Assembly (NCBI RefSeq): GCF_000711245.1
Contig: NZ_JOMH01000001.1
Location: forward strand, 2,908,830-2,972,829
Source of the DNA: Polycyclovorans algicola TG408
Lineage (GTDB): Bacteria > Pseudomonadota > Gammaproteobacteria > Nevskiales > Nevskiaceae
Direction of reading: 5' to 3'
DNA length: 64,000 nucleotides
In this document: in pieces, positions 9,368 to 18,071 of the stretch
Position numbering within the stretch: position 1 is the first letter of the stretch
How the letters are laid out: each line of letters starts with the position of its first letter
The notes under the pieces: generated by a model
Database searches by the model: none
What the model saw: the letters and a program-made list of their open reading frames with translations, nothing else
Told to the model about the DNA's origin: nothing
Position numbers and translations under genes: made by a program

Positions 9368-10366
9368 TCACGACACACGCGCTTCGAGGTTCGCCAGCGC
9401 CGCCTGCAAACGCTGTCGCTGCGCCGCATCACCCGGCAGGCCCAACCGCAGCCGCCCCGGTGCCGCGAAGGCCCGCACCAGAATGCCCTGCCGCGCCAGC
9501 GCGGCGTGGAGCAGTGGCGCATCAGCCGTCTCAATCTGCTGGAACAAGGCACAGCCGCCGGTTGGCGCCAAGTCGGCCGAACGCAGGCCGGTGGCGAGGT
9601 CGGCACTTGCGGCACTCAGACGCTGAATCTGCCGTTGCTGCCAAACGTGATCTTGCAGCGCGCGGGCTGCCACTTCGCGTGCCGGGCCGGCCAGCGGCCA
9701 TGGGCCCAGCCGCTCCCGCAGTGCGTGGCGCAGTGCAGGTTCACACAGTGCGAAGCCCACCCGTGCACCCGCCAGCCCGAAGAACTTGCCCAGCGAGCGC
9801 AGCACCATCAGGCCTGGCCGGTCACTGCAGCGCGCCACGCTGGCAGCGGGCGTGGCGTCGATGAACGCTTCGTCCACCACCAGCCAGCCGCCGCGTGTGG
9901 CCAGCCGCGCGTGCCAGTCCAGCAGTTGATCAGGCGCAAAAACCTGCCCATCCGGATTGTTGGGGTTGCACATCAGCAGCACGTCCAGCGATTCGATCTG
10001 CGTGTCGATGGCAGTCGCCGCCAGCGCCAGCACGCTGTGACCGGCGCGCCGCCAGGCCTCGGCATGTTCGTTGTAGCTGGGTGACAGCACGCCCACGCGG
10101 CAGGCGGCGCGCAGGGTCGGCAAAGCCTGGATCGCCGCCTGTGAACCCGCCACTGGCAGCGCCTCGGCGCCGAAATAGTCGGCGGCCGCAACGGCCAAAC
10201 CATCGTCATCTTCGGGCAGTCGCAGCCAACTGGCAGGCGACGGCACAAAGCCGGATTCGCCAAGCCACGACCACGGACTGATGCCGGTGGACAGGTCCAG
10301 CCAATCGGCCAGTGGAATGCCGTGTTCGTGTGCGGCGCGGCGCAGGCGGCCGCCGTGTTCAAGCAT
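9368..10366 (-). CDS. cobD: Threonine-phosphate decarboxylase (aminotransferase fold)
   Basis: PLP enzyme (332 residues) making (R)-1-amino-2-propanol O-phosphate, the nucleotide-loop linker of cobalamin; named CobC in Pseudomonas denitrificans. Typical features are the opening [54 protein letters not shown], and the PLP-binding lysine in [20 protein letters not shown]. An open frame extends 62 codons upstream, but that stretch is the end of cbiB read in another frame; ATG at 10366 overlaps cbiB by eight bases. It probably forms the substrate for CbiB, its immediate neighbour. Confidence 0.93.
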   Translation of the reverse strand: MLEHGGRLRRAAHEHGIPLADWLDLSTGISPWSWLGESGFVPSPASWLRLPEDDDGLAVAAADYFGAEALPVAGSQAAIQALPTLRAACRVGVLSPSYNEHAEAWRRAGHSVLALAATAIDTQIESLDVLLMCNPNNPDGQVFAPDQLLDWHARLATRGGWLVVDEAFIDATPAASVARCSDRPGLMVLRSLGKFFGLAGARVGFALCEPALRHALRERLGPWPLAGPAREVAARALQDHVWQQRQIQRLSAASADLATGLRSADLAPTGGCALFQQIETADAPLLHAALARQGILVRAFAAPGRLRLGLPGDAAQRQRLQAALANLEARVS

Positions 10367-11258
10367 GCGACCACCCCCAACCCAGCACCGCGACCGCCGC
10401 CACCCACAGCAGCACGCCGCGACGCACCAGCCGCAGGGCACGTTCAATGTCGGCGACGGCGGGCGTCGCGCCACAGCCCAGCGGCGGGCGCTGATGCCAC
10501 ACCCCTTCGTAACGCGCCGCGCCGCCCAACTGCACCTGCAATGCGCCCGCACCCGCCGCCATCACCGGTCCGGCATTCGGGCTGTCCCAGGTCGGGGCTT
10601 GCGTGCGCCAGCAGTGCAGCGCGCTGCGGGTGTGGCCGAGTGCCGCATAGGTGAGTGCGGTCAGCCGCGCGGCGGGCCAGTTCATCGCATCATCCAGCTT
10701 GGCCGCTGCCCAGCCGAAGTGCTCGAAGCGGTCGTTGCGATAGCCCCACATGGCATCCAGCGTGTTCACCAGCCGAAACGCCAGCGCGCCCGCGCCACCG
10801 GCCATCGCAAACCAGAACAGGGCGCCGAACACGCCGTCATTGCCGTTTTCCAGCACCGATTCGATGGCGGCAGGCGCGGGGTCGATGGCGGCGGAATCAC
10901 GGCTGACGATGCGCGCCGTCAGGTCTTGCGCCCGCGCCATGTCACCCGCCGCCAGCGCGGCGGCAATCGGCCGGGCGTGATCGTGCAGGCTGCGATGACC
11001 CAGCGCGAAGTACAGCAGCGCCACGTGAAGGGCTGCGCTGGCCAGCGGCGGCAACAGGATCAGCGCCCAGGCCGCGAACAGCGTGGGTGGCAGCACAAGA
11101 ATCGCCACGCCCACGACGCCGGGCCAACGTCGCGGCGCGTAGAGGCGGTGCTCTAGCGCGCGCACGACACGCCCGAAGGCCACCAGCGGATGTCCGCGAC
11201 GCGGCTCGCCGAGCAGCCAGTCAACCGCAACGGCAAGGGCCATCAGCAGCGCCGTCAT
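10359..11258 (-). CDS. cbiB: Adenosylcobinamide-phosphate synthase
   Basis: Integral membrane protein (299 residues; CobD in the Pseudomonas nomenclature) that attaches aminopropanol phosphate to adenosylcobyric acid. It begins [20 protein letters not shown] with the family's following [11 protein letters not shown]. Other conserved stretches include [38 protein letters not shown] and [22 protein letters not shown], then [17 protein letters not shown]. Four to five hydrophobic helices are visible. The start overlaps the BtuF-like gene's stop by four bases (ATGA); a longer open frame upstream lies within that gene and is rejected. Confidence 0.95.
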   Translation of the reverse strand: MTALLMALAVAVDWLLGEPRRGHPLVAFGRVVRALEHRLYAPRRWPGVVGVAILVLPPTLFAAWALILLPPLASAALHVALLYFALGHRSLHDHARPIAAALAAGDMARAQDLTARIVSRDSAAIDPAPAAIESVLENGNDGVFGALFWFAMAGGAGALAFRLVNTLDAMWGYRNDRFEHFGWAAAKLDDAMNWPAARLTALTYAALGHTRSALHCWRTQAPTWDSPNAGPVMAAGAGALQVQLGGAARYEGVWHQRPPLGCGATPAVADIERALRLVRRGVLLWVAAVAVLGWGWSHA

Positions 11259-12067
11259 GTCACGGGCAAACGCGCGCAGGCGGCGATCAGCGCATGCAGT
11301 TGCCGCAGGCCGTCGCCAAGCGCAGCCGGGCCAGGCTGGAGAATGTCGCAGGATTTGATCTCGTAAAGGTGGCCGTTGCGCACGGCGGGAATCGCGTCCC
11401 AGCCGGGGCGTGCCGCCACCTTGTCGGCACTGAATTTCTTGCCACACCAGGAGCCAATGATCAGCTCGGGCGCGCGCCGAACCACCTCTGCGGGGTCGGC
11501 GATGATGCGGTCTTTGGCGGCTGACTCGGCCGCCAGCTCGGCGAAACAGTCATCGCCCCCGGCGATGTCGATGAGTTCCGATACCCAGCGAATGGCGGAA
11601 ATCATCGGCTCGTCCCACTCCTCGAAGTACACCCGCGGCCGGTGGGTCCAGCGGCGGGCCGTGGCGACCACCTGATCAATGCCGCGCTGCAACTCGTCGA
11701 TCAGCGCCTGCGTGCGGGCCGGCGCATCGACCATGGCGCCGAGCATGCGAATGAACTCAAAAATCTCCGCGACGCTGCGCTGGTTGAAGACGTGTACCGG
11801 AATGCCGGCACGGATCAGGTCAGCGGCGATGTCGGCCTGCAAATCAGAAAACCCCAGCACCAAGTCGGGCTTCAGGTCACGAATGCGGTTGATCTTGGCG
11901 CTGGTGAAGGCCGACACCTTGGGCTTTTCCTTGCGCGCCTGCGGCGGCCGAACGGTGAACCCCGAGATGCCGACGATGCGGTCCTGCTCGCCCAGCAAAT
12001 ACAGCGTCTCGGTGGTTTCTTCAGTAAGGCAGACGATGCGCTGCGGGCCGCGCGGCAGGCTGATCAT
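11255..12067 (-). CDS. BtuF-like cobalamin-binding protein lacking a signal peptide
   Basis: A 270-residue protein of the periplasmic-binding (TroA/BtuF, class III) fold: [20 protein letters not shown] (res 10-29), [49 protein letters not shown], and a C-terminal lobe with [18 protein letters not shown]. In classical systems BtuF delivers vitamin B12 to BtuCD. Here the protein begins directly with the binding fold; the frame has no usable start upstream of 12067, so no signal peptide can be added. No BtuC or BtuD is encoded in the window. It overlaps bluB and cbiB by four bases on each side. It may be a cytoplasmic corrinoid-binding protein or be exported in some unseen way. Confidence 0.8.
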   Translation of the reverse strand: MISLPRGPQRIVCLTEETTETLYLLGEQDRIVGISGFTVRPPQARKEKPKVSAFTSAKINRIRDLKPDLVLGFSDLQADIAADLIRAGIPVHVFNQRSVAEIFEFIRMLGAMVDAPARTQALIDELQRGIDQVVATARRWTHRPRVYFEEWDEPMISAIRWVSELIDIAGGDDCFAELAAESAAKDRIIADPAEVVRRAPELIIGSWCGKKFSADKVAARPGWDAIPAVRNGHLYEIKSCDILQPGPAALGDGLRQLHALIAACARLPVT

Positions 12068-12717
12068 GGCCCGCTCCAGCGGTTGCGATGCACGAAGTCG
12101 CTCAGTGGTCGCGGCTGCCGCCAGCCGTCGATTTCAAGCTGCGGCTGGTCGTGGAAGTCGGCGGTGGCGCCGACGCAGAGCACCGCGATGGGCCCGAGGT
12201 CTTCGGGCAGCGCCAGCAGCGTGGCCAGCGCCTGCGGATCGAACATCGACACCCAGCCGACACCCACGCCCTCGGCACGCGCCGCCAGCCACAGGTTCTG
12301 GATGGCACAGGCGGCCGAGGCCAGTGACATCTGCGGCAAGGTGCGGCGGCCAAAAATTTCTTGGGTGCCGCCATCGCGTACCGCCACCACCAGCAACTCG
12401 GCGCATTCGCGCACACCCTCGACCTTGAGGCGCAGGAATTCGTCTTCGCGCGCGCCCAGTGCTTCGGCGGTGCGGCAGCGCTCGACCTCGACCAGGTGGT
12501 GAATCTGCTGGCGCAGCGCCGCGTCGCTGATGTGGATGAACGCCCACGGCTGGCTGAGCCCGACGCTGGGTGCGGCGTGGGCGGCCGCCAACAGGCGTTG
12601 CAGCACCTCGGGCGCCAACGGCTCATTGATGAAATGCCGCACGTCGCGCCGCGTGTCGATGGCGCGATAAACCGCCGCGCGGGCCGCGTCATCAAAGCGG
12701 TGGGCCTTCACGCTCAC
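12064..12717 (-). CDS. bluB: 5,6-dimethylbenzimidazole synthase
   Basis: BluB (217 residues) is a flavin-destroying nitroreductase-fold enzyme that uses oxygen to convert reduced FMN into 5,6-dimethylbenzimidazole, the lower ligand of cobalamin. Signatures: YRAIDTRRDVRHFINEPLAP (residues 18-37), LLAAAHAAPSVGLSQPWAFI, FGRRTLPQMSLASAACAIQN and GVGWVSMFDPQALATLLALP. Presence inside the operon indicates aerobic lower-ligand synthesis, with the product passing to CobT. Four-base overlaps with cobB and the BtuF-like gene. Confidence 0.93.
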   Translation of the reverse strand: MSVKAHRFDDAARAAVYRAIDTRRDVRHFINEPLAPEVLQRLLAAAHAAPSVGLSQPWAFIHISDAALRQQIHHLVEVERCRTAEALGAREDEFLRLKVEGVRECAELLVVAVRDGGTQEIFGRRTLPQMSLASAACAIQNLWLAARAEGVGVGWVSMFDPQALATLLALPEDLGPIAVLCVGATADFHDQPQLEIDGWRQPRPLSDFVHRNRWSGP

Positions 12718-14006
12718 GGCAAGAACAACCGCGCCGTCGCCACCGGATTGGACGCAAAGTAGGCATGAAAGTACGAGGCGGTCAGCGCACCAACGCGGTA
12801 CACCGGCTCGGCGGTGGGGCCGCCGTTGGGGTTGCGGCCACGGCTGATCGGCGTCAGCGACGTGTCGCTTTTCGAGTAATGAAAACTGTGGCCGCGCAAC
12901 TCGCCGTCGGGTGTGTCGATGGCCTGCATGCCCAGCGCCTGAAAGCGCGGCTGCATGGCGGTGTGGCCGGGCAGCAGCCCCACCATCGGCCAGCTCTGGC
13001 CGTCTTTTGTTGTCAGGGTTTCAAACAGCCCCATCATGCCGCCGCACTCTGCGAGCATCGGTTTGCCGGCAGTGTGGTGGGCGCGCAATGCGGCCTGCAT
13101 CGCGGTGTTGGCCGACAGGGTTTCGGCGTGCAGTTCGGGGTAGCCGCCGGGCAGATAAACCGCATCGGCCTCGGGCAATACGGTGTCGCTGAGCGGCGAA
13201 AAGTCCACCAGGGTTGCGCCCAGTGCCTGCAAGGTGTCGCGGTTGGCGGGGTAGCAGAAGGCGTGTGCCGCATCGCGGGCAATGGCGATGCGCTGGCCGG
13301 CGAGTAGCGGCGGGATGGGCGCCGGGTCGGTCACGTCGAACGTGCTCAGCGGAATCGCTGAAAAGTTGACGGCATCGCCCAGCGCCTCGGCCGCAGCATT
13401 GATGCGCGCGTCGATGTCGGCCAGCTCATCGGCCTGCACCAAACCCAGGTGCCGCTCCGGCAACGCAACCTCGGCACTGCGCGGCAGGGCGCCCAGCCAG
13501 TGCAGCGGCGGCCGCAGGCTTTGCGCCAACATCTCGGCGTGACGCAGGCTGCCAACACGGTTGGCGACGACGCCATGAAACGGCAGGTCGTCCTGATACC
13601 GCGACAGCCCCAGCGCCAGCGCGCCAAAGGTTTGTGCCATCGCCGAGCCGTCCACCACGGCGAGGATGGGCACACCAAAGCGGCGCGCCAGATCGGCACT
13701 CGACGGGCTGCCGTCATACAGCCCCATGACGCCTTCGATGAGGATCAGGTCGTGCGTGCTGGCGGCCTCATGCAACAGCCGCTGACACCCGGCCTCGCCC
13801 ACCATCCACAGGTCGAGCTGATACACCGGCCCGCCGCTGGCGCGCGCCAGCAGCATGGGGTCGATGAAGTCGGGGCCGGTCTTGAACACCCGCACCTTGA
13901 GGCCCTGCTGCCGCGCGCGACGCGCCAGCGCCGCGGTCACGGTGGTCTTGCCCTGCCCCGAGGCGGGCGCCGAAATCAGCAGTGCGCGGCAGCGTGCCTG
14001 GCTCAT
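12714..14006 (-). CDS. cobB: Cobyrinic acid a,c-diamide synthase
   Basis: CobB/CbiA (430 residues) amidates the a and c carboxylates of (hydrogeno)cobyrinate using glutamine and ATP. P-loop region ALLISAPASGQGKTTVTAAL is at residues 8-27; LIEGVMGLYDGSPSSADLAR is the conserved substrate loop; the C-terminal glutamine amidotransferase domain has LPGGYPELHAETL, the nucleophile Cys in MLAECGGMMGL, and a final GHSFHYSKSD. Because this step acts on finished corrin rings and no ring genes lie in the window, the cell either makes the ring elsewhere or takes up early corrinoids. Overlaps cobO and bluB by four bases. Confidence 0.95.
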   Translation of the reverse strand: MSQARCRALLISAPASGQGKTTVTAALARRARQQGLKVRVFKTGPDFIDPMLLARASGGPVYQLDLWMVGEAGCQRLLHEAASTHDLILIEGVMGLYDGSPSSADLARRFGVPILAVVDGSAMAQTFGALALGLSRYQDDLPFHGVVANRVGSLRHAEMLAQSLRPPLHWLGALPRSAEVALPERHLGLVQADELADIDARINAAAEALGDAVNFSAIPLSTFDVTDPAPIPPLLAGQRIAIARDAAHAFCYPANRDTLQALGATLVDFSPLSDTVLPEADAVYLPGGYPELHAETLSANTAMQAALRAHHTAGKPMLAECGGMMGLFETLTTKDGQSWPMVGLLPGHTAMQPRFQALGMQAIDTPDGELRGHSFHYSKSDTSLTPISRGRNPNGGPTAEPVYRVGALTASYFHAYFASNPVATARLFLP

Positions 14007-14623
14007 AGCTCCACCCCTTTTTGGGCGCGGATGCCCTGCTGGAACGCATGCTTGACCACGGTCATTTCGGTGACGGTGTCGGCGGCCTCGATCACCTCTG
14101 GCGGTGCTGCGCGGCCGGTGACGACGGCGTGCTGCATCGCCGGCCGGTTGCGCAGGTCGGCGACCACCTGCGCCACGTCCAGATAGCGGTGCTTGAGCGC
14201 GATGTTCAGCTCGTCCAGCACCACCAGTTCATAGGTGGCATCGGTCAACATCCGCCGGGCGATGGCCCAGGCAGCCGTGGCGGCGCGCACGTCGCGTTCG
14301 CGGTCCTGCGTTTCCCAGGTATAGCCCTCGCCCATGACGTGGTAGTCCACCTCGGGAAAGCGCCGATAAAAGGCTTCTTCACCGGTGGAAAACTTGCCTT
14401 TGATGAATTGCACCACGCCCACTTTCATGCCGTGGCCCAGCGCCCGCGCCACCATGCCGAAGGCCGACGAGCTTTTGCCCTTGCCGTTGCCGGTGAGCAC
14501 CAGCAGCACGCCGCGTTCGGTGTCGGCGGCGGCAATCTTGTTGTCGATGACGCCCTTCTTGCGCTGCATGCGCAGGCGGTGGCGTTCATCACGGGCGGCA
14601 TCTTCGTTGGGGATTTCGCTCAT
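14003..14623 (-). CDS. cobO: Cob(I)yrinic acid a,c-diamide adenosyltransferase
   Basis: CobO/BtuR-type corrinoid adenosyltransferase (206 residues) that attaches the 5'-deoxyadenosyl group of ATP to reduced corrinoid. The P-loop is in LLVLTGNGKGKSSSAFGMVA (residues ~40-59), followed by GVVQFIKGKFSTGEEAFYRR, the conserved DELNIALKHRYLDVAQVVAD and HAVVTGRAAPPEVIEAADTV. The N-terminal extension rich in Arg/Asp/Glu (DAARDERHRLRMQRKKGV) is common in the family. Overlaps cobB downstream and the membrane protein gene upstream by four bases. Confidence 0.95.
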   Translation of the reverse strand: MSEIPNEDAARDERHRLRMQRKKGVIDNKIAAADTERGVLLVLTGNGKGKSSSAFGMVARALGHGMKVGVVQFIKGKFSTGEEAFYRRFPEVDYHVMGEGYTWETQDRERDVRAATAAWAIARRMLTDATYELVVLDELNIALKHRYLDVAQVVADLRNRPAMQHAVVTGRAAPPEVIEAADTVTEMTVVKHAFQQGIRAQKGVEL

Positions 14624-15216
14624 GGGGTTTGAGGCTCGGTCGTGGCGCGGCGCAGCCGCAGGCCGACGCCGTAGATCAACGCAGCCACGCCAACATAAAG
14701 CGACAGGTTACTGAAGTAGCGCGGCAGGTATTCGGCGATGCGCGGCAGGAAACCCAGCAGGGTCGGATCAACCTCGCGCCCCGAGAAAAAGTAAAAGCCG
14801 CCGCCGGAAAACAGGTAGCAGACACCGGCACCAACGCCGACGCTGAACGCCAGTGGCAACACCGTGAACAACTGGTCGCGATGCTGGCGGGCGTACCACT
14901 GACCGGCCCACCACAACGACCCGTAGGCGGGAACCAGCGCGGCGTAGGCCGGGGTGAAGCAATGGTCACTCACGCCGGCCCAGCCGACGGCGGTGACATC
15001 AAGTGTAAAGGCCAGCGCAAACAGCGCGGCAAACGTCCAGACGGGCCGGACCAGCACACCGGCCAGGAAGAACACCGCCCACGACGCACTGGGCAGCGCG
15101 TCAAGGCTGGCGAAATGCTGGCCCCGGGTGAGCATCATCAGTGCAGCCAGCGAGGCGAGCAGCGCCCATTGGGTAGCGGGGCGCAGGTTCAGCAAGGGAT
15201 TGGCGATTGCATTCAT
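14620..15216 (-). CDS. Multi-spanning membrane protein of the cobalamin operon, function unknown
   Basis: A 198-residue hydrophobic protein with about five or six membrane segments (e.g. TQWALLASLAALMMLTRG, VFFLAGVLVRPVWTFAALFA, LFTVLPLAFSVGVGAGVCYL, NLSLYVGVAALIYGVGLRLR). No family motif is recognised with certainty. It lies between btuB and cobO under the cobalamin riboswitch and overlaps cobO by four bases, so a role in corrinoid or cobalt movement across the inner membrane is a reasonable guess, especially since no BtuCD is present. ATG at 15216 was chosen because the longer open frame extends into btuB coding sequence. A six-helix protein of this size resembles substrate-binding (S) subunits of ECF-type vitamin transporters, but I cannot confirm it. 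Confidence 0.7.
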   Translation of the reverse strand: MNAIANPLLNLRPATQWALLASLAALMMLTRGQHFASLDALPSASWAVFFLAGVLVRPVWTFAALFALAFTLDVTAVGWAGVSDHCFTPAYAALVPAYGSLWWAGQWYARQHRDQLFTVLPLAFSVGVGAGVCYLFSGGGFYFFSGREVDPTLLGFLPRIAEYLPRYFSNLSLYVGVAALIYGVGLRLRRATTEPQTP

Positions 15217-15239
15217 GTCGGGCTCCAGTGATTGAGGCT

Positions 15240-17075
15240 TCAGACTTGGTTGGGGGTAAAGCGCACGGTGGCCATCACCGAGGCGCCATAGTTGGCGTAG
15301 GTGGCGGCGGTTTCGTAGTCCTTGTCGAGCACGTTGCGGCCTTCGAGTTGCAACAGCCATTGCGGCAACGCCTGCCAGCCAAAACGCAGGTTCAGCGTCG
15401 CGTAGCCCGGCAGCGGCGTGGTGTTGGCAATGTTGTCAAAGCCGTCGGAGGCCCCGTAGACGCTCAGTCCGGCGCTGAAGGCGCGGATGTCGTAGTCCAC
15501 ATCCAGCCGGGCGCTCTGCTCGCGGCGGCGCGGCAGGGTGTTGCTGCGGTTGGCGCCGTCGCCGTCGTTCTCGGGTTGCAGCCAGGTGAGATAGCTTTGC
15601 AGACGCAGGTCACCGAACCGGGTGCCGAGTTGCGCCTCGACGCCGCGAATCAGCGCACGGTCGATGTTGTTGGGCGCTTCCAGATCGGAGTCAAAGGCGA
15701 TCAGGTCGTCAATCTGCGTGCGAAAGACGTTCACCGCCCAGCGATAAGCGGCGTGGTTGCCTTGGAGCGACAGCTCAACATTCTCGGCCTCTTCCGGCTT
15801 CAGATCGGGGCTGCCGAAGTTGGGGAAGTACAGTTCGTTGAAGGTGGGTGCCTTGAAGGCCGTGCCGTATGAAGCGACCGCCCGAATGCCGCCGGCGAAC
15901 CCGTAGCCGTGAGAGACCCCGCCGGTGGTGTTGCGACCGAACTGCTGGTTTTCGTCTTCACGCAGGCTCAGTTGCAGGTCATGTGCGCCAACGCTGCCCT
16001 GATACACGGCGAACAGGCCCGTGTTGTCGCGACGATTTTCGGCGTAGGCGGTGGTGCCGCTGATTTGGTCGTTCTGGTAGTCAACGCCCACGGTTACGCC
16101 GTGCCCCGCGGCCAACGCGACATCGTTCTGCCACGACAGCGTGTCGCGCCGGGTCTTGAAGCGACTGACGAACGCGCCGTCGAGCAGGTTGTCGGCGTCA
16201 TCGGTGCTCTGGCCGCCACTGAGCGCCACCGTCCAACGGGGCAGCGGGGCAAAGCGGCCGCTCAGACCGATCACCTGATTGACCGTGTCGGTTTCGTTTT
16301 GCGAGGCGCCGTCGAAGTCATTCTCGCCCTCGGCGCGCAGCAGATTGACCGAGACCTCGGCGCCGTTGTCGAACAGGTGTCCGGCGCTCAAGGAGCCCGC
16401 CAGTTGCCGGTAGCCGTCGCGGTCCGGTTCGTTGAGGCTGGGGCGCACGTCGATACCGTCGGTGGTGCGGGCGTTCAGGCCGGCGCTGAACCAGGTGTTG
16501 CCATCACCGCCGCGCAATCCAGCCTCGATGCGGCCATCGCCACGCGAACCGCCGCCGAGGGCGAACGAAGGCGTCACCACCCCGCTACGCGATCCGCGAC
16601 GGGTGAAGATCTGGATCACCCCGCCAATCGCCTCCGAGCCATAGAGACTGGAGCGCGGCCCGCGGACGATCTCGATACGGTCGATCTGGTCGACGGGAAT
16701 TTGCTCGAACGGCGTGCTGCCGGAAGTGGCCGAGCCGACCTTGATGCCGTCAACCAGCACCAGCACATGGTCGGATTCCGTGCCGCGCACGAACAGCGAG
16801 GTCGACTTGCCCGGCCCGCCATTGGTGGCGAAGTTAATGCCCGGCAGGCCGGTCAACACGTCGAGCACATCCTGCGACTGCAGGCGCTCAAGGTCGTCGC
16901 GGGTGATCACGGACACCGGCGCCAGCGTGTCGGTCAGCGCCTCCGAGTTGCGTGATGCGGTGACAATCACATCGCCCATTGCGGGCGGCACGGATCGTGA
17001 TTCAGACGCGGCAGCCACACATGACATCGCGCCGGCCATCAAGGTCAGCGCCCATTTTTTAAGAAAGGATTTCAC
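15240..17075 (-). CDS. btuB: TonB-dependent vitamin B12 receptor
   Basis: Outer-membrane cobalamin receptor of about 611 residues: signal peptide (KSFLKKWALTLMAGAMSCVA), TonB box-like MGDVIVTASR, plug with TLAPVSVITRDDLERLQSQD, LPGINFATNGGPGKSTSLFV, RGTESDHVLVLVDGIKVGSA and IDRIEIVRGPRSSLYGSEAI, then a 22-strand barrel. An ATG at 17081 is in frame, but the ribosome-binding site AGGAG abuts it with no spacing; the GTG at 17075 has a six-base spacing and starts the signal peptide naturally, so I chose GTG. A cobalamin riboswitch precedes it. First gene of the operon, consistent with riboswitch control of corrinoid uptake and assembly. Confidence 0.92.
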   Translation of the reverse strand: MKSFLKKWALTLMAGAMSCVAAASESRSVPPAMGDVIVTASRNSEALTDTLAPVSVITRDDLERLQSQDVLDVLTGLPGINFATNGGPGKSTSLFVRGTESDHVLVLVDGIKVGSATSGSTPFEQIPVDQIDRIEIVRGPRSSLYGSEAIGGVIQIFTRRGSRSGVVTPSFALGGGSRGDGRIEAGLRGGDGNTWFSAGLNARTTDGIDVRPSLNEPDRDGYRQLAGSLSAGHLFDNGAEVSVNLLRAEGENDFDGASQNETDTVNQVIGLSGRFAPLPRWTVALSGGQSTDDADNLLDGAFVSRFKTRRDTLSWQNDVALAAGHGVTVGVDYQNDQISGTTAYAENRRDNTGLFAVYQGSVGAHDLQLSLREDENQQFGRNTTGGVSHGYGFAGGIRAVASYGTAFKAPTFNELYFPNFGSPDLKPEEAENVELSLQGNHAAYRWAVNVFRTQIDDLIAFDSDLEAPNNIDRALIRGVEAQLGTRFGDLRLQSYLTWLQPENDGDGANRSNTLPRRREQSARLDVDYDIRAFSAGLSVYGASDGFDNIANTTPLPGYATLNLRFGWQALPQWLLQLEGRNVLDKDYETAATYANYGASVMATVRFTPNQV

Positions 17076-17221
17076 GAACATCTCCTGAAGCGTCGCCCCA
17101 CGCGACGTAAATCGAAGTGGAGATGGCGCTTTAGAAGACAGGTGACGAACGCAACGGGGCACGGCAGACAAACGTGGCCTGTCACGTCCGGCCTCGCCCA
17201 CCGCGCGCCATCGGATGCTTC

Positions 17222-17398
17222 AGGCCGGTCTCCGGACTTACGAGCTGGGCGTTTGAGAACCCTGAATGCGGCGCCTTCCCATGTTCGAAAACACAGTGGC
17301 GTGAAGCCGCATTCAACTCGCTTACCGTTGCGGGGGCAGTGCCGGAATGATTGATTCGCCTTGGCGAATCAGCGCACCGGCTTCCCGTTTAATCCCGG
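17222..17398 (-). promoter_or_regulatory. Cobalamin (adenosylcobalamin) riboswitch upstream of btuB
   Basis: Read on the minus strand, the region shows the conserved blocks of the B12 element in order: AAACGGGAAGCCGGTG (~17375-17390), GGCACTGCCCCCGCAACGGT (the B12 box family core, 17325-17344), GCCACTG (~17295-17301), GGGAAGGCGCC (~17270-17282) and AAGTCCGGAGACCGGCC (17223-17239). A small extra hairpin (GATTCGCC/GGCGAATC, 17352-17369) sits in a variable arm. About 145 bases separate it from the btuB start, enough for an expression platform. Binding of adenosylcobalamin should turn off btuB and probably the genes after it. Confidence 0.95.
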
Positions 17399-17492
17399 AC
17401 AACTTGCGTTGGCCGAGACACCTGAAGCGGCGCGACTTTACGGCGAGCCGTGACAAAACTGCAAATGCAGCGCCGCCGATTCGGGCAGAAAA

Positions 17493-18071
17493 TCAGGGCT
17501 GATCAGGCGCAACCTGCCAGCGACCATCGGCGGTTCGCGCAAGCGCGAGAAGACCGCCCGGCGGGCACGACCCGTCCAGCCACTGCGCCTGCGGCAGGCC
17601 CAGCAAATGGCCGCGCAGCACCCGCAGCGGACCGCCGTGGGTGACGATCAACATCTGCACCACGGATGCCTGATTCGCCTGCTGTAGCGCATCGTCCAAT
17701 GCGGCCAGCACCCGGTTGCGCAGGTCGTTGGCGCACTCGCCGCCCGGCATTCGATAGCCCCAGGGTGATGCCGCCCAGGCATCGATTTGTGCGCGGTCGA
17801 TGTCGTCCCAGGCGCGCAACTCCCAATCGCCAAAATTGATTTCCTTGAGCCGGTCGTCAAGCACGACAGGCGCGCCCGGCACAAGTGCGGTTGCCAGTGC
17901 CTCGCAGCGCCGCAGCGGGCTGCTGATGACCCGGGTGGGAACAGCGCCGATGGCCGTACGCAGCGCGGCCAACTCGGTCGGTGTCGGCGGTCGGGCGGCG
18001 ACGTCGCTGGCCCCGTAGCAGATACCCGGCGGCAACTGCACCGGCAGGTGCCGCAGCAGCAACAGACGCAT
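17493..18071 (-). CDS. cobC: Alpha-ribazole phosphatase (histidine phosphatase family)
   Basis: A 192-residue phosphoglycerate-mutase-fold phosphatase: MRLLLLRHLPVQLPPGICYG holds the catalytic His in RH, followed by RVISSPLRRCEALA (phosphate-binding Arg), LDDRLKEINFGDWELRAWDD (conserved acidic turn) and MLIVTHGGPLRVLRGHLLGL (second catalytic His). It removes phosphate from alpha-ribazole phosphate or from cobalamin phosphate. Start ATG at 18071 overlaps the cobS stop (TAATG); the long frame upstream is a shadow of cobS. Lies 95 bp before the riboswitch, in the zur-cobS-cobC unit. Confidence 0.9.
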   Translation of the reverse strand: MRLLLLRHLPVQLPPGICYGASDVAARPPTPTELAALRTAIGAVPTRVISSPLRRCEALATALVPGAPVVLDDRLKEINFGDWELRAWDDIDRAQIDAWAASPWGYRMPGGECANDLRNRVLAALDDALQQANQASVVQMLIVTHGGPLRVLRGHLLGLPQAQWLDGSCPPGGLLALARTADGRWQVAPDQP

